Both the position numbers and the translations under genes were made by a program. Under the pieces are notes generated by a model, which did no database searches, was not told where the DNA came from, and was given only the letters and a program-made list of their open reading frames with translations. A DNA stretch of 8,817 nucleotides from an uncultured Clostridia bacterium (GTDB lineage: Bacteria > Bacillota > Clostridia > Christensenellales > Borkfalkiaceae). The stretch spans positions 1 through 8,817 of the forward strand of contig CAMWHW010000023.1 of the NCBI GenBank assembly GCA_947174175.1, read 5' to 3'. This document shows positions 5,272-8,817 of this stretch, piece by piece. Positions within the stretch are counted from its first letter, which is position 1. Each line of letters begins with the position of its first letter.

Positions 5272-8200
5272 ATGAAAATTAAGCGTAAAACTTTTGTAGG
5301 AGGAATATTAGCAACGCTTTGCGCGTGCGCCACCGTTTTAACGGGGCTCAGTTTTGCGGGTGGCAATACTTTTGCGGCAGCTGACGAACCTGCAAAAAAG
5401 GCAAGTGCGGCATATTTGAATTTGGACGGCGGCACGAATATCTTAAACGGTTTCGAAGGAAAGCAGAAGGAGTACTTGTATTGGGGAACTAATACAACTA
5501 TTTTTAGTAGCAGTAAAACCGATGCTATAAAGTGGCGCGTTTTAGCTGTAAACGATACCAGATACGGTGAAGGCAATAACCTTTTGTTATGGGCTGATTA
5601 CCAACTCGCCTTAGATTATTACAGCATTTATCATAAGAGCTCAGAATACGCATTCTGGGGTACGAGTTATTTACGTGCATTGCTTAGCGGCGGAAACTAT
5701 CTTTCACCTGCAAATCCGGGCAACCCTAGTTGCGATCAGGTCATTGCGGAAAATGATTCCATATACGGGGCTATCTTTAATACGAATGAACAAAGTGCCG
5801 TGTTGCAGACAAAGGACTATGTAACCGACGCTTTTAGTGAAACTGGCAGCAATTATTTAAGATATCCTATAAATGACGTGTATGAAACATCGTACTTTAA
5901 AACTCACGATTCGGCGAAGTTCGCAAAAAAGACTTCAAATAACGGAGTACAAGAAATTACGGGCGGAGATAAACTTTTCATTCTCGATTATTTCGATATA
6001 AATAACGTTGATACATACGGTTTCAGTGATAACGGTCAGAATTATGCGAAAAAGTTAAATCCATCTTGGACTGAATCGTCTGAATGGTTCCCAGGGGTTT
6101 ATGACAGTTATTCTCCGACTTCGTATCTGGAATTCGCCGATGATTTATCTGACAGTTATTGGCTACGCAATCCGGGAATCTGGGCATCCAGAGGATATGC
6201 CGATGCACTTATGGTATATTCGGATGGAAGTGTGAATAATAACCGCGCCGCAACCGGTGTGGGTATACGTCCTGCGTTTGTTTTGGATATATCAAAACTC
6301 GCTTTCGTAACTACGGCTAAACCCGCAAGCGGTTGGACTGATATGAGCCAGACTGCTACAAAGCCCGAATATAGAACTTATCTTAAAGATACCGACTATA
6401 CGGCAAACACCAATAATGCAAAGGCTTTGGTAGGCGAAAAAAACGGTACGTTAAATATCAGATATAACAACCCTACCGGTAAAAGCGGCGGCAAGCTTGT
6501 TTTATTACTTTCTGATAAAACCAAAGATGACGGTTCGGTTGCTTATCAGACGGCTATTGCTATGAACAGCACTTCGGCAACCGATAACGTTTTTACAACC
6601 GTTACGTTGCCCGGCAGTATAAATTACAGTGACTATAATCTGACCTTAATGTATACTTCCGACAATGCAAGCGACGCCAATGCAAGCGAAACGATTTATT
6701 GCTCCTATGCAACAGACAGCGGTATAGTTGCGCCTAGCGATATTAACGTTACTTACGCTAACGCAAGTAAATGGATCGCCGATTTGAAGGGAGAAGATAA
6801 GCCCGTTTGGCTTGACCTTAATATTTATAATAACGCCGCGTTTATGAGCGTTAAGACGGTCGAGTATACAAACGTTGCGGGCGAAAAACAAACCGACAAG
6901 ACTTACACGACCGCAGATATCAAGAACGCAGGTACTTATAAAGTAACTATGACTCTTGCAAGCGGCTTGAAGTGGAGCGACGGCAAGACGGAAGATAAGT
7001 CGTTTACGATAACTATTGCGCAGGCGGAATCTTCAATAGAAGCGCAATATGCTAACGCGCCGACTTACGTTCCCGATAAACTGCCTGCAATATCGCTGAA
7101 ATCAGGCGGCACGCCGGGCACAATCGCGTGGGACGACGGGCAGGTTCCTAAGTCGGGCACTAAGGAATATACTTGGACGTTTACTCCCACGGATACCAAC
7201 AATTACACGGAAGAAACGGGCAGTAAGTCGTTCACGTTTGCGGCGCGCGAAGTGGAATCGGTAACTATAAAATCGTTCAATACGAACGGCAAAACCGTTT
7301 ACACCAATACAACCGATACGGTGTTGAAGAGCTATATGACGGTTGAAGTCAAATACGTTTCGTTTGAAGAGACTGTGACTCTCGACCCCGGTGACTACGA
7401 GCTGCAAATCAATTCGAACAACAAACTTAAAACGGGTGACAACAAGTTAAAGGTCAAGTATACGACAAGCGACAACAAGGTAAAGTACTCTGCGGAGTTC
7501 CCCATTTCGGGCGTTGTCGAGCTGAGTTATAAGACTATAACCAATATCGTATTGAGTGACGACACGTTTACTTATCCCGTTACGGCAAGCGAAATTCTTT
7601 CGAAAATCACTTCCGTAGACGTTGAAATGAACGACGGCGGTTCGGACAGTCTGACCGCGGAACAAATTACCGCGCTTATTGAACTTGACAGTGGTAGCGA
7701 TTTGACGGTCGGCACTAAGGACGTAACCTTTAAAATCAAGGATACGGATGCGGAAACCGATTACGAAATTACCATAAATCAGGGCACGCTTACGCCCACG
7801 GTTACGTTTGAAGGTTTAACGGTAACCTACGACGGAAACGCAAAGAAGTTAGAGGCAACCGTGACCGGCTTGCCCGAAGGCTTTACTTTAACGCCTGCAT
7901 ATACCGTAACTGGTAGTGCAACTACTTACAATGCGGCGGGATATTCTGACGCGGGTACTTATAATTATTCGGTAACCTTTACGCACACGGATAGCAATTA
8001 CGCACAGTACACTACGCCGTCGACGGCGACCTTGACGATTAACAAGGCTAAGGTGATGGGTATCGTTTTCGAGGATGCGGTTAAGCCCGAAATTACGGGT
8101 ACGACGTACACGCTTGAAGCGACGGGCTATCCTTCGTGGGTTGAAGTTGAATACTATTATAACGGCGCGGAGTTTACCGGTGCAAGCGCGGCGGGTGATT

Positions 8201-8817
8201 ATGAAATAACCGCCAAGTTCACGATTGACGATGACCATGCAGGTAATTACGAGGCTATTTCGGATATAACCAAAACGCTCACGATAAGCGACAAGCCCGA
8301 AGTGGAAGGCGCAAAGGATATCGTTGTCGAGCCTACTATAACCGCAACTTACACTGGTTCGCCCGTGGACTATTCGGCAAAGAACGTGCCTAACGGCGTT
8401 GACGTTTCCTATAAAATAGAAAAGGACGGCGCGGAGATTACTGGCACGGATATAATCAACGTAGGCGTTTACACGGTTACGGTAAGCTTCGATACTGGTG
8501 CGGCTTACGCGCCGATTGCAAGCAAGACCTGCATTGTGACCGTCGGCAAAGCTACGGTTGATATGGACGGCGTGAAGTTTGCAAACGATACCGTTACGGG
8601 CAACGGACAGCCGCACAAGTTTGAAGCAACCAATCTGCCCGCCGGCGTGACCGTTGAGTACGAGTATGACGGAAAGAAGCAGACCGCACCTTTCGAGTTT
8701 ACCGAAGTCGGTGAGTACACCGTTAAGGCGTATTTCACTTACGAGGACGAGGACAATTACGAGGCGATTGAGCCCATTGAAGCAACGCTTACGATAAGCG
8801 ACGCGGTTGTGGAGAGT
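5272..8817 (+). CDS. Large secreted DUF6273 protein with Ig-like and MBG-type repeats, C-terminus missing
   Basis: Probable extracellular or cell-surface protein of unknown ligand. The frame is open for 1182 codons to the right edge. Residues 1-37 form a signal peptide: basic MKIKRK, a hydrophobic core, and likely cleavage near FAAA (34-37). Two cysteines in the core do not make a good lipobox. Residues about 65-345 resemble DUF6273: IKWRVLAV, WGTSYLRALL, an FNTNEQ segment, DKLFILDYFD, SYWLRNPG (295-302), then MVYSDGSV and GVGIRPAF (329-336). An unassigned all-beta region follows (about 346-483). Ig-like modules come next at about 484-583, 584-656, 660-745 and 755-838. MBG/YDG-like repeats at about 842-926, 928-1010, 1012-1093 and 1095-1182 show the recurrent pattern of aromatic-rich strands, a GxYxVT strand and a closing LTI strand. 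No anchor (LPXTG, SLH or membrane helix) is seen; it would lie off the edge. It is controlled by the structured leader upstream. A role in adhesion or envelope structure is inference only. Confidence 0.85.
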   Translation, partial: MKIKRKTFVGGILATLCACATVLTGLSFAGGNTFAAADEPAKKASAAYLNLDGGTNILNGFEGKQKEYLYWGTNTTIFSSSKTDAIKWRVLAVNDTRYGEGNNLLLWADYQLALDYYSIYHKSSEYAFWGTSYLRALLSGGNYLSPANPGNPSCDQVIAENDSIYGAIFNTNEQSAVLQTKDYVTDAFSETGSNYLRYPINDVYETSYFKTHDSAKFAKKTSNNGVQEITGGDKLFILDYFDINNVDTYGFSDNGQNYAKKLNPSWTESSEWFPGVYDSYSPTSYLEFADDLSDSYWLRNPGIWASRGYADALMVYSDGSVNNNRAATGVGIRPAFVLDISKLAFVTTAKPASGWTDMSQTATKPEYRTYLKDTDYTANTNNAKALVGEKNGTLNIRYNNPTGKSGGKLVLLLSDKTKDDGSVAYQTAIAMNSTSATDNVFTTVTLPGSINYSDYNLTLMYTSDNASDANASETIYCSYATDSGIVAPSDINVTYANASKWIADLKGEDKPVWLDLNIYNNAAFMSVKTVEYTNVAGEKQTDKTYTTADIKNAGTYKVTMTLASGLKWSDGKTEDKSFTITIAQAESSIEAQYANAPTYVPDKLPAISLKSGGTPGTIAWDDGQVPKSGTKEYTWTFTPTDTNNYTEETGSKSFTFAAREVESVTIKSFNTNGKTVYTNTTDTVLKSYMTVEVKYVSFEETVTLDPGDYELQINSNNKLKTGDNKLKVKYTTSDNKVKYSAEFPISGVVELSYKTITNIVLSDDTFTYPVTASEILSKITSVDVEMNDGGSDSLTAEQITALIELDSGSDLTVGTKDVTFKIKDTDAETDYEITINQGTLTPTVTFEGLTVTYDGNAKKLEATVTGLPEGFTLTPAYTVTGSATTYNAAGYSDAGTYNYSVTFTHTDSNYAQYTTPSTATLTINKAKVMGIVFEDAVKPEITGTTYTLEATGYPSWVEVEYYYNGAEFTGASAAGDYEITAKFTIDDDHAGNYEAISDITKTLTISDKPEVEGAKDIVVEPTITATYTGSPVDYSAKNVPNGVDVSYKIEKDGAEITGTDIINVGVYTVTVSFDTGAAYAPIASKTCIVTVGKATVDMDGVKFANDTVTGNGQPHKFEATNLPAGVTVEYEYDGKKQTAPFEFTEVGEYTVKAYFTYEDEDNYEAIEPIEATLTISDAVVES
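8245..8802 (+). repeat. Two copies of a 48-bp segment 510 bp apart within the MBG repeats
   Basis: Bases 8245-8292 and 8755-8802 align without gaps. Both begin AATTACGAGGC, and both close with ACGATAAGCGAC after a near-identical ACGCT. The 510-bp period is 170 codons, that is two MBG-type modules, so the unit of duplication seems to be a pair of modules (residues about 928-1097 against about 1098 onward). Protein similarity between modules is wider than these DNA-identical ends. Confidence 0.6.

Noticed and set aside
5187..5576. 129-codon minus-strand frame over the leader and start of the surface protein
   Set aside because: It is antisense to the terminator, ribosome binding site and signal peptide of a well-supported gene, with no recognisable product.
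7888..8616. 242-codon open frame on the minus strand
   Set aside because: It is opposite the MBG repeats of the surface protein, is arginine-rich and low in motifs, and arises from the codon bias and repetition of the sense gene.

Overview
This 8.8 kb window looks like a chromosomal piece of a low- to moderate-GC, Gram-positive-type bacterium, probably an uncultured gut clostridium-like Firmicute. The reasons are the linkage of gpmI, secG and rnr (the neighbourhood of these genes in Bacillus and Clostridia), Shine-Dalgarno sites of the GGAGG type, consensus sigma-A type promoters with 17-bp spacers, and a large secreted protein built from MBG/Ig-like repeats. The species is not recognised from sequence alone.

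Minus strand, reading right to left from 4972 to 1: a consensus promoter (4944-4972) drives gpmI (cofactor-independent phosphoglycerate mutase). Fourteen bases later comes a DMT/EamA-family permease with no visible ribosome binding site of its own. A weak hairpin and a second consensus promoter (2332-2360) separate these two from secG (preprotein translocase subunit). secG is followed by a strong hairpin with a U-tract (1945-1981) that ends only four bases before the start codon of rnr (ribonuclease R). rnr runs off the left edge inside its S1 domain. The minus strand therefore carries two transcription units: gpmI-permease (carbon metabolism and transport) and secG-rnr (secretion and RNA turnover). 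In Bacillus, rnr is followed by smpB and ssrA, so these may lie just beyond the left edge.

Divergent intergenic region 4909-5271: besides the gpmI promoter and a 16-bp dyad (4989-5004), it carries an extended -10 promoter on the plus strand (5051-5079). The predicted start of its transcript coincides with the first base of a long, bulged, possibly pseudoknotted hairpin (5086-5195). That hairpin is followed by an antiterminator-like stem (5198-5233) that excludes an intrinsic terminator (5218-5247). This is the layout of a riboswitch or attenuator, it matches no class I recognise, and it is the most interesting item in the window.

Plus strand 5272 to the right edge: one reading frame, open to the end of the window (1182 codons). 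It encodes a secreted protein with a signal peptide, a DUF6273-like domain and a series of Ig-like modules ending in MBG/YDG-like repeats. The leader RNA appears to control whether this large extracellular protein is made. The C-terminus and any cell-wall anchor lie outside the window.
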